Source of the DNA: Ariolimax columbianus
Lineage: Eukaryota > Mollusca > Gastropoda > Stylommatophora > Arionidae
DNA length: 64,000 nt
NCBI GenBank assembly: GCA_036924085.1
Contig: JAVGWX010000013.1
Location: forward strand, 66,954,759 to 67,018,758
Reading direction: 5' to 3'
Positions within the stretch are counted from its first letter, which is position 1. Every line of letters begins with the position of its first letter. This document shows, in pieces, positions 1-10,401 of the stretch. The notes beneath the pieces were generated by a model, which did not search any database, was not told where the DNA came from, and saw nothing but the letters and a program-made list of their open reading frames with translations. A program made the translations under genes and the position numbers.

Positions 1-367
1 TCATGACTGACTATAATAGCCCCCATTCAGTCATGACTGACTATAGTAGCCCCCATTCAGTCATGACTGACTATAGTAGCCCCCATTCAGTCATGACTGA
101 CTAAAGGAGCCCCCATTCAGTCATGACTGACTATAGTAGCCCCCATTCAGTCATGACTGACTATAGTAGCCCCCATTCAGCCATGACTGACTATAGTAGC
201 CCCCATTCAGTCATGACTGACTATAGTAGCCCCCATTCAGCCATGACTGACTAAAGGAGCCCCCATTCAGTCATGACTGACTATAGTAGCCCCCATTCAG
301 TCATGACTGACTATAGTAGCCCCCATTCAGTCATGACTGACTATAGTAGCCCCCATTCAGTCATGAC
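1..367 (+). repeat. 30-bp satellite
   Basis: Twelve units of exactly 30 bp, each TCATGACTGACTATAGTAGC followed by CCCCATTCAG, with rare variants (CTAAAGGAGC, CCATGACTGA). The array runs off the left edge of the window. Units are adjacent, with no unique spacers. Confidence 0.96.
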
Positions 368-778
368 ATAGAATGAAGCGGCACAGGAGCGTCTGTTTCC
401 TTGTTGCAAGAACATCCTTCCCCAATGTGAGGTGGCTCTTCAGGGTGCATCTCCACTTGAATCGGTCTACAGCTTCGTCCTCCCAGGGTGTCCTATCACT
501 GCTCAGTGACTTCATGTCCTGCCATCACACATTTGTTATCCTCAGCTGTTGTCGGTCGACTGCTCTCTTGTTATTCATCAAATGTTTTTTTTTTTTTTTT
601 TTTTTGCGTTCGCCTTATTTTCTCTAATCCCCAAGGCCGTGTGCGTTGCACTGTGGTTTTTATTTTGCGCCTGTCGGCTCAGTGCATCCGACTTCAGCTT
701 ACATTTTATGTAAGCGTCTGCTTCCTCCTGCATTTTCTAAAGGTTTGCTTCCCCGGGGTAACGGCCGGTTTTGTAATG
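368..778. other. Nothing recognised
   Basis: Unique-looking sequence with one T-run of about 19 at 587-605. Short open frames have no recognisable motif. Confidence 0.6.
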
Positions 779-842
779 GAGATCGAACCCAGCACCTTCG
801 GATTGTGAGCCGTGTCACTTAACCACTAGCCCACGCCGTCCC
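779..842 (-). mobile_element. tRNA-like SINE head or tRNA pseudogene
   Basis: The minus strand reads CGTGGGCTAGTGGTTAAGTG and, about 25 bases later, GCTGGGTTCGATCTCC: A-box and B-box in tRNA spacing. I could not fold a complete cloverleaf, so a SINE head is more likely than a functional tRNA. Confidence 0.5.
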
Positions 843-854
843 CCAGCACTAAAT

Positions 855-1245
855 ATAATGACAATGATGATAATAATAATAAAACAATAATAATAATAAG
901 AAGAAAACGAAAGAGAAGAAGAAGTAGAAGAAGAGGGAAAAAAAAGGAGGAAGATGAAGTGGGAGAAAAAGACGAAAAAGAAGAAGAAGAAGAGAACAAA
1001 GAAGATGATAGAGAAAATGAAGAAGAGGAGAAGATGAAGAAGAAGAAGAAGAAGAAAAAGATGAAGAAGAAGAAAACAAAGAAGATGATGAAGAAAATGA
1101 AGAACAGGTGAGGATGAAGAAGAAGAAGAAGAAGAAGAAGATGAAGAAGAAGAAGAAGAAGAAGAAGAAGAAGAAGAAGAAGAAAAAGAAGACGAAGAAG
1201 AAGAAGAAGAAGAAGAAGAAGAAGAAGAAGAAGAAGAAGAAGATG
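855..1245 (+). repeat. AAG/GAA-rich microsatellite
   Basis: About 390 bases of AAG repeats with GAT, GAA and AAA interruptions. Open frames of poly-Lys or poly-Ser across it are artefacts. Confidence 0.95.
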
Positions 1246-1494
1246 TCCAGGCCATCCTCGTTATGGGTGTCTAAGGAGAGTGTGAATGCTTGGGAGACGG
1301 TGCACGAGTGCACATCTGAATTTGTCACTATGTCTTTCCATGAAATTTATGAATGGATCCCAGACAGCATAGTTGTAAGGTGTCAAGTCAATGCTCATTT
1401 GACATAGCTTGCTCAAGTGTGATACGATATAGGAGCGTTCTGTCGAAATGCATTATAAACTATAGCATTGGTTTTTCTTTATCCTCATCTTGTT
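1246..1494. other. Nothing recognised
   Basis: AT-balanced sequence between a microsatellite and a SINE; no motif seen. Confidence 0.55.
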
Positions 1495-1800
1495 CAATCG
1501 TTCTCAATCTCCCCCAAATCAAAGGCAAAGACCGCTGTCCATCGTAGACGATGATGGCATAATTCATTTTGCTAGCGCTATTTTTAGTAAGGATTAACTG
1601 CTCTACTTTTTATCCTCACTCTCTCGTCTTGAACCGCCTGACCCCAGTGGCAAGTCAAGGACAAGACGACTAGGGGCTGACTAGAGATGCAGGGGACTCC
1701 GCATCAAGCACCCGTGAAAAAGACAGCGGAGTCCGGAGTCGAACCCACACCACCTGATCACGAGGCCGACGACTTAACCACTTCGCCACGGAATCCCCTA
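1495..1800 (-). mobile_element. SINE with tRNA-like head, copy 1
   Basis: On the minus strand the head reads TTCCGTGGCGAAGTGGTTAA (A-box-like) and about 30 bases later GGGTTCGACTCC (B-box-like), followed by a tRNA-unrelated body with CCCCTAGTCGTCTTGTCC, AGAGAGTGAGGATAAAAAGT and TCGTCTACGATGGACAGCGG. A second copy lies at 52195-52500 in the other orientation. The Pol III boxes and two dispersed copies support a SINE. Confidence 0.8.
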
Positions 1801-1879
1801 TCACCCCCACCATCCCTGAAAAAGGGCTTTTCCAAGTAGCAGGATGTTGTCCGGAGAACGGAATGCGTAGTCTTAGTCT

Positions 1880-2060
1880 TAGTTGACCTGTACTTCTACA
1901 GGGGCAAATGCCCCTATGCAGGTCCAAGCTCTGGTATCAGCTGGATGTAGCTGGGAGATGGTTTCCTGCTTAGTGGGCTAGACTCGAACAGCGTAATACT
2001 ACGCTGCGTTGGGACAAGCGCTTACGGAGTGTCCATCTTAATAGACTCAAACATTAGAGC
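1880..2060 (+). repeat. Dispersed repeat H, copy
   Basis: Shared motifs: TTGACCTGTACTTCTACAGG, GCTCTGGTATCAGCTGGATG, GGTTTCCTGCTTAGTGGGCT, GGGACAAGCGCTTACGG. A reverse-oriented copy lies at 40660-40850. Confidence 0.68.
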
Positions 2061-2184
2061 AAAGTATACCCGCAGCCTGTTAGGCGCCATCTATGATGCT
2101 CTAAACAAACCACCTAACCATGGCTGGTGTTATACCTTGTCATAAAGTTAGTCGCCTCTTACGACATGTTCTCTGTGAGGCAGT

Positions 2185-2520
2185 GGTGTTATTCTTCTCC
2201 TTGTCCAACACAAAGACACGGCAGACGACTCGGGAATGCGTAGTATCGTAGTTTACAGCTTGACTGCGATATTTGCACCTTTCGGTCCGACACATCCGAC
2301 TTCAGCAGGCGTTTTAAAGTACCGGGTTAGCATTCCCTCCTCAGCCTGTCTGCTCTGTTACAGCCTGTTATCCAGGATCACCGCGTGGAGGTGTAGAAGC
2401 GTCTTGGCAGCTATGGGTTGCTGACTCTGACGCTAGTAGTCACCTATGGGTCGTTGACCCTGACGCTAGCAGTCACATATGGGTCACTGACCCCTGCAGC
2501 TCATGCACTGCTCAGCATCG
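2185..2520 (+). repeat. Dispersed repeat G, copy
   Basis: Core motifs shared with other copies, in order: GAATGCGTAGTATCGTAGTT, CTTGACTGCGATATTTGCAC, CATCCGACTTCAGCAGG, GTACCGGGTTAGCATTCCC, GCCTGTTATCCAGGATCACC, GGAGGTGTAGAAG, CTATGGGTCGTTGACC. The family also lies at 7625-7990, 51320-51480, 52910-53260 and 61855-62225. It has no coding potential; a LINE 3' UTR or a nonautonomous element are both possible. Confidence 0.8.
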
Positions 2521-3149
2521 TGATTCCGGCCTTGCTTTTAATTGCAACGTTCTGATTTTCCCAAACACCAATTGTGCGACGAGAAAATATGGCAGCAACT
2601 TTGCAATGTAACTGCGATTCAAGAAAATCTCAGATAAAGTTTCTTTGCGATGATCAGCCTCTTTCTTTGCCAGCATATATTATTCCGGGACGTTTCAAAA
2701 TGGCCGAAGATGCAACACAGTGAATGAGCTGAAAGCAGCCAGCGACTCAAAGCCGACTTCTTTCATCAGGGTTTGCGAATTAGAGATGATTAAGACCCTA
2801 TTTCACTTCCAAGCGACGGCCCCGGAAACAGACTGAACGTGTAGAATGGTTAAAATTATATGGATAGTAGTAACCTGTCATGAATCACTTGAAACTTATT
2901 GAGTCCCATGTGTAGTATGTCTTTACAAAAAGCACACTAATAAATCACGCGCTCACATCTAGTTTCAACACGTTGATGTAGCCAGATGCACGCAGAACAT
3001 TCCCTCGTCGCCTCTGACTACATGCGAGTCATGTTACAGTGTCACTAGTATTTGCTCCTCTTTCGGGTAGCACTCACTAAACTTTACTGTCAGCAAAATC
3101 CCACTGAATAATCTGAAGGATTTAATCACCACGAATAGATGTAAAAAGA
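2521..3149. other. Nothing recognised
   Basis: No open frame of note and no repeat shared with the rest of the window. Confidence 0.6.
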
Positions 3150-3640
3150 GGAGAGAGATAAGATATGTAATATCCTCGTGGCTGTTTAAAATTTACGAAG
3201 AACATTTTTGTTCGATGGATATAGATCATGAGAGGACTCATTATCGGTAGAGTATCAATAAATAATCTCATATATGCGGATAACATAGTTGAAAGCGAAC
3301 ACAAATTACGGGAATTGGTGATTTAAGCAAAGAACAAAAGTCAGATGTATGGATTGGGCATGAGGAAACGAAAACTATGATAATTAGCAAAGTAGAAAAG
3401 ACATCTGCTCAACAGATAAAAATAGAAGATCCGACAGTAGAACTGGTAAATAGCTTCTCCAATCTTGGAAATATAATAATGGGAAATTTGAGATGGGAAA
3501 TGGAAATCAGAAGGAGAATAAAGACTGGTAAATCTGTTATCAAGAACACGAGTCGTGTATTGAGATGAGATAAGTAAACCTTAAATCAAAAATTGAGTGC
3601 GATCAGGTGAAATGTATACTCGTCATTACTATACGCCAGA
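3150..3640 (+). mobile_element. LINE RT fragment (RTE-like)
   Basis: The plus strand reads NLIYADNIVESEHKLREL, then (after a stop) KNKSQMYGLGM, IEDPTVELVNSFSNLGN and RWEMEIRRRIKTGKSVIKNTSRVLR. This is the end of an RT palm and thumb, with the catalytic YADD changed to YADN. Both ends fade into other repeats. Confidence 0.72.
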
Positions 3641-3973
3641 AAAGTGTTTAGAAAAGAGAATAACACCGAGAAGATTGAATACATGTTCATAAGATAATCA
3701 ACGGAAAGGATAAATTAGATTATAGTTAATTTTTTTTAATACACAGTCGCCTACAAGAACAAGAGTGCACATCTAAAAATTAATTAAAGGAAGGTCTAGA
3801 TTAGATACCAGGAAAAAAAAATTTAGTAAGAGAGTGGTGAATGCTTGGAATGTATTGTCACAAGAAATAGTGGGGGCAGGACCAATTAATGCATTCAAGA
3901 ATACATTGAATGCGCAAAGTTATTTTTAGGTCAAGTGAATGTAAAAGAAACTGGTTGTATACAGACTCTGCAG
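3641..3973 (+). mobile_element. L2/Crack-like LINE 3' end, left part
   Basis: Frameshifted fragments match the widespread LINE ending of type RLDIRK..FS.RVVNAWN.LPQE...A..INAFKN.L. The same end occurs at 47860-48300 and 57030-57330. The copy is cut by the family A LINE at 3974; its last bases (AGTCTTCTAAACCAG onward) resume at 7560. Confidence 0.75.
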
Positions 3974-6900
3974 ATTCTCAATCAGAGGATACCAGACCTT
4001 CCGTCTAGATAGAGAAGGCCACAAAGGAGGGGTCCTGATACTGACCAGAAACAGCATACCGAGTAGCGCGGTACCTGTCAATCACACCGGACAAGCAGAA
4101 ATTGTAGGAGTTGACATAATGGCTCAAGAGACGAAGCTCCGCATTTTCAATCTGTACGGACCACCAAACAGAGACCTATCGCTCTCGAGCATGGAGGTCA
4201 GAGACTCCAACTGCATAGTAGTTGGAGATTTCAACAGCCACTCGGAGAGATGGGGATACTCTGACACAGACAGCAGAGGTGACGAAGTGGAAGATTGGGA
4301 GATAGATGCAAATCTCTCCCTAATCAATAGGCCGGAGGATAGCCCTAGCTTCTATTCAAGAACATGGCATACCACCTCGACTCCAGATTTGGCCTTCTCC
4401 ACACAGGACATACACTATAAAATAGACCGCCAGGTGCTAAACCAACTGGCAGGTAGCGACCACAAGCCGATCAGGCTAACCATTGACATGGAAGTAGGCC
4501 CACAGGAAACAAAACCGCTCCCACGTTGGAATTACAAACGAGCCGACTGGGACAGATTTGCAATCCTGACAAATGGGCTGTGTGAAACCATCAACACACG
4601 AAACACCAAAATGAAGCCCATGGTAGAGAGCCTAAGCAAGGCAATAATGCAAGCCGCCACTGAAACCATCCCAAGAGGAGATAGGAAAAACTATAAGCCC
4701 TACTGGAATGATGAGTTACAGAAAGTGGAAGATGCAGTAACAAATGCTAGGAACATGGCAGAACGAGAAAAATCCATGGAGGCAAACATCGCCCTCAAAG
4801 CCGCCGCGGCGAAGTACAAACACACTCTCAAGCAAACAGCAAGAGAAAGTTGGAAAAATAAAACGGAAAGTTTAAACCTGGACAAAGAAGGGAACAAGCT
4901 ATGGAAGCTAGTCAGAGCCATGAATGACGAAACCCCGTCAAATAAACAAATTACTATCAAGCAGGGCGAGAACTTGATCACAGGTAAGAAAGCCGCAAAC
5001 GCCTTTGTCGATCACTATGCCAGAGCAAACCACATCGAGGTCCCTGCAGATAAGCATACAGACATTAGCGAAGAGCTAGAGGGACACGAAAACATAAATA
5101 CGGCTCCTGAAGAGCACATGATGGCCAAACTAACAATGCGCGAAATGGAAGAGGCTATTAGAACACTAAAGAAAAGGAAATCTCCCGGAAAAGACGGGAT
5201 AACAAACGAAATGCTGATGGGGCTGGGCCAAACAGCGAAGAAAAAACTACTATCAGTCCTGAACCAAAGCTGGAAAAGGGGTATTGTACCCCAGGCATGG
5301 AAAGATGCAATACTGGTACCAGTACCAAAAACAGGAAAGGACAAAACAGATCCGAATGGATACAGGCCCATAAGCCTACTGAGCTGTGTCGGCAAGCTGA
5401 TGGAACGGATGATAAACACCAGACTGATGTGGCATCTGGAAGAAAAACGAATACTAATTCCACAGCAAGCCGGCTTTAGACAGCACAGATCCACTGAGGA
5501 CCAGGTCATCCTCATAGCCCAGGAGATAGAAGATGCCTACCAGGCACAGAAACACACAGTAGCTGTTTGGGTGGATCTGGAAAAGGCATTTGACAAAGTC
5601 TGGAAGGATGGACTTAGAGTCAAGCTAAGAAGAAGTGATGTTTGTGGGAAGATGTACAAGTGGATCAACCACTACCTCAAACAAAGAACGGCCAGAGTCC
5701 AAGTACAAGGGCAGATGAGCAAAAAGGTGACACTCGAGCAGGGAGTACCCCAAGGGGGAGTACTGTCACCCACACTCTTCCTGGTATATATAAACGATAT
5801 TACAGAGAATATACCAAGAAGAGTCCATAGCTCAATGTTTGCAGACGATCTGGCTATGTGGACCTCTGAAAAGAATCTCACCATAGCAAGAAATCGGATG
5901 CAAACGGCCCTAACATCGCTGGAAGAGTGGGCGAACTCATGGCTGGTCAAAATAAACGAGGAGAAAACCACGTGCACAATATTCTCGCTCTCATTAAAAC
6001 CCCAAAGTACCAAATTAAGCCTAAATGGCAAAATCCTGCAGCCAAACGACAACCCAACCTATGTGGGAGTCACATTTGATCGGCGCATGACATGGAAAAG
6101 TCAGATTGAGAGAAACCGAATGAAAGCCAGAGAAAGAATGGCGATCATGAGGAAACTTGCTGGCACAAGCTGGGGAGCAGACGAAGGCATACTAAAGAAA
6201 CTGTACACTGGAAGAGTGAGACCAGTTCTCGAGTATGGCATCGCGGCATGGACAACAGCAGCGAAGGCGAACTTCGATAAAGTTAACAAACTTCAAAACC
6301 AAGCCATGAGAATTATAACAGGTGGCATGAAGTCAACGCCAATTGTAGAACTTGAAAAGATTACAAAACTGCAATCCATGACCGACAGAAGAGACTGCAG
6401 AGCCCAGCTGCAGTCAGAGAAACTCCGAAGACTGACGGACCATCCAATGTACCAGAGACTAAACAATTTGGGAACTGGGAAACTAAAGCGGAGAAACTTT
6501 GCAGAAATAGCCAAAGCAAAGATGCACGAAGATCCCATAAACGCACTAACAACACCAAAACCCATCACTACTGTACGAAAACCTACTTGGAGGCAGGATA
6601 TATTTCCAGAGGTGGTAGAAAATATACCAGGTATTGCAAACAAAAACTGCCAGACCGAAAAAGAAAGGAGAGACACTACCCTAAGCTTCATAACGAAAAG
6701 CTACCCAAGCATGGACTGGACCCATGCATACACCGACGGTTCTGTAACAAACGCTACACAGAACGGAGGGGCAGGAGCATTCCTGAACCTACCAAATGGC
6801 AGAAAAATAACACTGTCACTCGCTACTGGTAAGTACACAAGCAATTTCAGAGCGGAGGCAGAGGCACTGAGGGCGGCAGTGGAAGAAATGGCAACACACA

Positions 6901-7548
6901 GTGAAAACGAGAGCCACATAGTCTTTCTGACAGATGCTCTCGCCGTAGTCACAGCGCTAAAAAGCCAGAAAAACACTGAGCTTAATGACTTAAGAGCAGC
7001 ACTCTGCAAACTGTGCCAGCTGTCCGCACCAAAAAGGGTAGTGGTACAGTAGGTTCCGTCACACTGCAACATCCAAGGCAACGAGGAGGCAGACAGACTG
7101 GCAAAAGAAGGTGCAAGGCTACCACAAACAGATACCAGTATGACGTACGAAGAGTCAAAACGGCTTATCAAAGCCAGGTACATGACCAAATGGGAAACCG
7201 AACATACTGGTTACACCAAAAACGATGCCTATTACCAGTTGAACCGAAGAGAGCAGGTCGTTGTCTTCAGACTTCGCACTGGCCACAATAGACTGAGGTA
7301 CCACCTATTCAACAAATTGAAGATAGGGTGTACCGACGAATGCCCGTGCGGTACTGGTAAAATGACCACTGAACATCTGCTGCAGAACTGCCCGACATAC
7401 GGGGATCAGAGAGAGCAGATGTGGCCATTGCCAGTGGAACTGCAAGACAAGCTCTATGGTAGTGGCGAGAGTCTCAGGATGACCGCCGCTTTTTTCGAAA
7501 AAATAATGGTTACTGTCTGACTGTGTACGCAGAAGAAGAAGAAGAAGA
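3974..7548 (+). mobile_element. LINE family A, nearly intact EN-RT-RNase H copy
   Basis: This is a non-LTR retrotransposon open in one frame from 3975 to the stop after 7517, apart from one TAG at 7050-7052 that replaces the conserved Trp of the QWVPSHC motif. In order it encodes: an endonuclease domain missing its N-terminus (VGDFNSHSERWG, SDHKPIRL); a reverse transcriptase (YRPISLLSC, DLEKAFDKVW, GVPQGGVLSP, FADDLAMW); RNase HI with all acidic positions (TDGS, RAEAEAL, TDALAVV, GNEEAD); and a C-terminal knuckle (CPCGTGKMTTEHLLQNC). The tail is a GAA repeat. A TSD (AGACTCTGCAG) lies at 3963-3973 and 7549-7559, so the 5' truncation is at the insertion point. Domain order fits the I/Nimb/LOA group; the exact clade is not settled. 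It is inserted in an L2/Crack-like repeat. Confidence 0.92.
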
Positions 7549-7559
7549 AGACTCTGCAG

Positions 7560-7620
7560 AGTCTTCTAAACCAGTCTAAAGACGTTAAGTTAAGGTAAGT
7601 TATTTTATTCAAACCTTCAT
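7560..7620 (+). mobile_element. L2/Crack-like LINE 3' end, right part
   Basis: The piece continues the 3641 remnant after the family A insertion. It ends in TTAAGTTAAGGTAAGTT, matching the AAGT-rich tail of the 47860 copy. Confidence 0.7.
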
Positions 7621-7624
7621 CTTC

Positions 7625-7990
7625 TTCGATCAACTGGCTTGGATTGGCTTTGTCCGTTCTCAATCTCCTGCTACCAAATCCTGAAAGGGCTTAACTAGCA
7701 GAATGTAGTCTAACAACGAAATGCGTTGTGTCGTAGTTTACAGCTTGACTGCGATATTTGCACCTTTCGGTCCAACACATCTGACTTCATCAAGCATTTT
7801 TTGAGTACCGGGTTAGCACTCACTCTTCGATCCCTTCTCCTTAGCCAGTCTGCTCTGCTGCAGCCTGTTATCCAGGAACACCGGGTGGATGTGTAGAAGG
7901 GTCTTGGCAGCTCTGGTTTGCTGGCCCTGGCGCTAACAGTCAGCTATGGGTCGCTGACCACTGCTCAGCATCTTCATCCCGTTCTTCGAT
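7625..7990 (+). repeat. Dispersed repeat G, copy
   Basis: This is the longest plus-strand copy. It starts with CTCAATCTCCTGCTACCAAA and CCTGAAAGGGCTTAACTAGC, then the same ordered motifs as at 2185, ending near CAGCATCTTCATCCCGTTC. Confidence 0.8.
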
Positions 7991-8710
7991 CAACCGATGA
8001 TATGCTTCTATCCCGGTGTGGTTCACATAGGAGAATCTGCGTTCCAGGGCTTCGTCTGTCACCAAAAGCGTTTCTAGCATGATCGCTTCCCGGGCCAGAC
8101 TGTCTCTGTTTGGTCTGCGTTAGCAAGGCAGTCCTGCATGATATGTTGTGGTGCTTCCCAGGTGCATGTAGCAGTGTCTCTTAGACCCATTCTGTAGAGG
8201 TGGACCTTGAGTCTGCAATGTTCTGTTTTGATTCTGAAGATCTTTGTCCTTCTCTGCCAAGTTTGTCTACGCAGTCATTCTCTGGTTTATTTCTTATTGC
8301 TGTTCTCTCCATCCTGTCCTCATGGACCGTTTGTATTTTTGTATTTTCATTATTTTATGTGTTTGCCTCACTAGTTTCTACTGGCCGAGGCGCGCCTATT
8401 CCACCCCAGACCGTAGTCAATCGGGCGATATTAAGACGCATAAACTAGTGCTTGGATGTATGTTAGGTTTGTGCGCTCTCAGAACTCAGCGCAACCAAAG
8501 TACAATGGAAGGGCCTCACCCTGAGAGCGCGTGTGAAAGTTGTGTAAGAGTGGGACTGTAGGACAGAGTCAAATGTAACAGAGTGAGGTAAGAAGAGATG
8601 AGTGATTATGCTTCTTTATAGCTCTGTGGGTGACGCGTCTGCGTGCCGCCACTTCCAGCTTTTGCGAGGTCATCTGCCTTCTCGTTTCCAAGGATCCCCC
8701 ATTAGGCCAG
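7985..8710 (-). mobile_element. Degraded RNase H-type LINE remnant in two pieces
   Basis: On the minus strand 8710-8590 reads VIQWF, then ILGNEKADDLAKAGSGGTQT, an RNase H end; 8280-7990 reads IFRIKTEHCRLKVHLYRMGLRDTATCTW, then APQHIMQDCL, a damaged C-terminal knuckle region. The order fits one element. The 300 bases between (8286-8584) show no similarity I recognise and may be a later insertion. Many stops are present. Confidence 0.6.
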
Positions 8711-8749
8711 AAACCACTGTATGACTAAATCTGTTTTGGTTATTGGTTT

Positions 8750-8769
8750 GGGGGGGGGGGGGGGGGGGG
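8750..8769 (+). repeat. Poly-G run (20 G)
   Basis: Twenty consecutive G, followed shortly by a second G-rich patch (GGGGGGCGGGGGAGG). Confidence 0.95.
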
Positions 8770-8933
8770 TATGTTGTTGAAGGATCAGGGGGGCGGGGGA
8801 GGAGCACCAACCCGATGATATATATATATTTTTTTTTTCCAATCAAAAGAAATAACACCGTTCCGAACGAATTACTGGAAGCACACGTGTAAGACAATAT
8901 GACGAGTATACAGCGCTAGAAGTGAGAGGACTC

Positions 8934-9938
8934 TTCTTTTTCTGCCTACGCAGTCAGGCAGTAACCATTATTTTTTCGAAAAAAGCGGCGGTCATCCTGA
9001 GACTCTCGCCACTACCATAGAGCTTGTCTTGCAGTTCCACTGGTGATGGCCACATCTGCTCTCTCTGATCCTCGTATGTCGGGCAGTTCTGCAGCAGATG
9101 TTCAGTGGTCATTTTACCAGTACCGCACGGGCATTCGTCGGTACACCCTATCTTCAATTTGTTGAATAGGTGGTACCTCAGTCTGTTGTGGCCAGTGCGA
9201 AGTCTGAAGACAACGACCTGCTCTCTTCGGTTCAACTGGTAATAGGCATCGTTTTTGGTGTAACCAGTATGTTCGGTTTCCCATTTGGTCATGTATCTGG
9301 CTTTGATAAGCCGTTTTGACTCTTCGTACGTCATACTAGTATCTGTTTGTGGTAGCCTTGCACCTTCTTTTGCCAGTCTGTCTGCCTCCTCGTTGCCTTG
9401 GATGTTGCAGTGTGACGGAACCCACTGTACCACTACCCTTTTTGGTGCGGACTGCTGGCACAGTTTGCAGAGTGCTGCTCTTAAGTCATTAAGCTCAGTG
9501 TTTTTCTGGCTTTTTAGCGCTGTGACTACGGCGAGAGCATCTGTCAGCAGGACTATATGGCTCTCATTTTCACTGTGTGTTACCATTTCTTCCACTGCCG
9601 CCCTCAGTGCCTCTGCCTCCGCTCTGAAATTACTTGTGTACTTACCAGTAGCGAATGACAGTGTTATTTTTCTGCCATTTGGTAGGTTCAGGAATGCTCC
9701 TGCCCCTCCGTTCTGTGTAGTGTTTGTTACAGAACCGTCGGTGTATGCATGGGTCCAGTCCATGCTTGGGTAGCTTTTCGTTATGAAGCTTAGGGTAGTG
9801 TCTCTCCTTTCTTTTTCAGTCTGGCAGTTTTTGTTTGCAATACCTGGTATATTTTCTACCACCTCTGGAAATATATCCTGCCTCCAAGTAGGTTTTCGTA
9901 CAGTAGTGATGGGTTTTGGTGTTGTTAGTGCGTTTATG
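8934..9938 (-). mobile_element. LINE family A, 5'-truncated copy (RNase H end)
   Basis: On the minus strand an open frame runs from the end of the RT region through RNase H (TDGSV, RAEAEAL, TDALAVV, QWVPSHCNIQGNEEAD) and the C-terminal knuckle to the usual stop, followed by a short tail (CTTCTTTTT on the plus strand). A perfect 15-bp TSD, GAAGTGAGAGGACTC, flanks it at 8919-8933 and 9939-9953. Unlike the 3974 copy, the Trp before VPSHC is intact here. Near identity to the other family A copies points to recent activity. Confidence 0.93.
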
Positions 9939-9953
9939 GAAGTGAGAGGACTC

Positions 9954-10401
9954 AATTAGAATGAATTTTTCATTCGTTTAAATACAATACGTTTAGCTCA
10001 AAGAAACTGAACTTAACATATCTGGCTTTGGTCTATCAGTTGCAAATTTTAAAATTCGCTCGCAGTTCACAAAAGCCGTTAGATTTCTGCGTTCATTCTG
10101 GCACTTACTTACTTCCCCTGTCCGGCAACGTGACTTAGTCTTCGCACAGAAACCAGCCACTGTGAGTGCTTTTTCATTTGCCACCGACATTGATCGTGGT
10201 GTCTCTGGAGTGAGGTTCATGCCCTCTACATGTGGTCTTCGGTCAGCGATATCGCGATGGGTATCTTGGTCCATAAGAACATCGCTTCCGCGCTGCCTGC
10301 AAAGTTCAGAAAGCAAGAGCTTTTTGCTTGCTAAGCATCCTCTATGTTAATTTTAATCAATAGGAGGTCACATTCGTTTTCCATTAGTTTGGTTGCTGGT
10401 G
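9954..10401. other. Nothing recognised; short minus open frame
   Basis: A 107-residue minus frame (9993-10316) has no family motif I recognise. Lack of conserved features and the TE-dense setting make a gene unlikely. Confidence 0.5.

Noticed and set aside
1..367. CRISPR-like regular array
   Set aside because: Units of 30 bp are directly adjacent with no unique spacers, and the window is eukaryotic; it is a satellite. The same holds for the arrays at 10402 and 23070.
779..842. Functional tRNA gene on the minus strand
   Set aside because: A- and B-box-like motifs are present, but no full cloverleaf could be drawn; a SINE head is more likely.
9285..9773. Plus-strand 162-residue frame recurring at 28299 and in part at 42835
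   Set aside because: It is antisense to the LINE family A RNase H region. Its recurrence follows the element, not a host gene.
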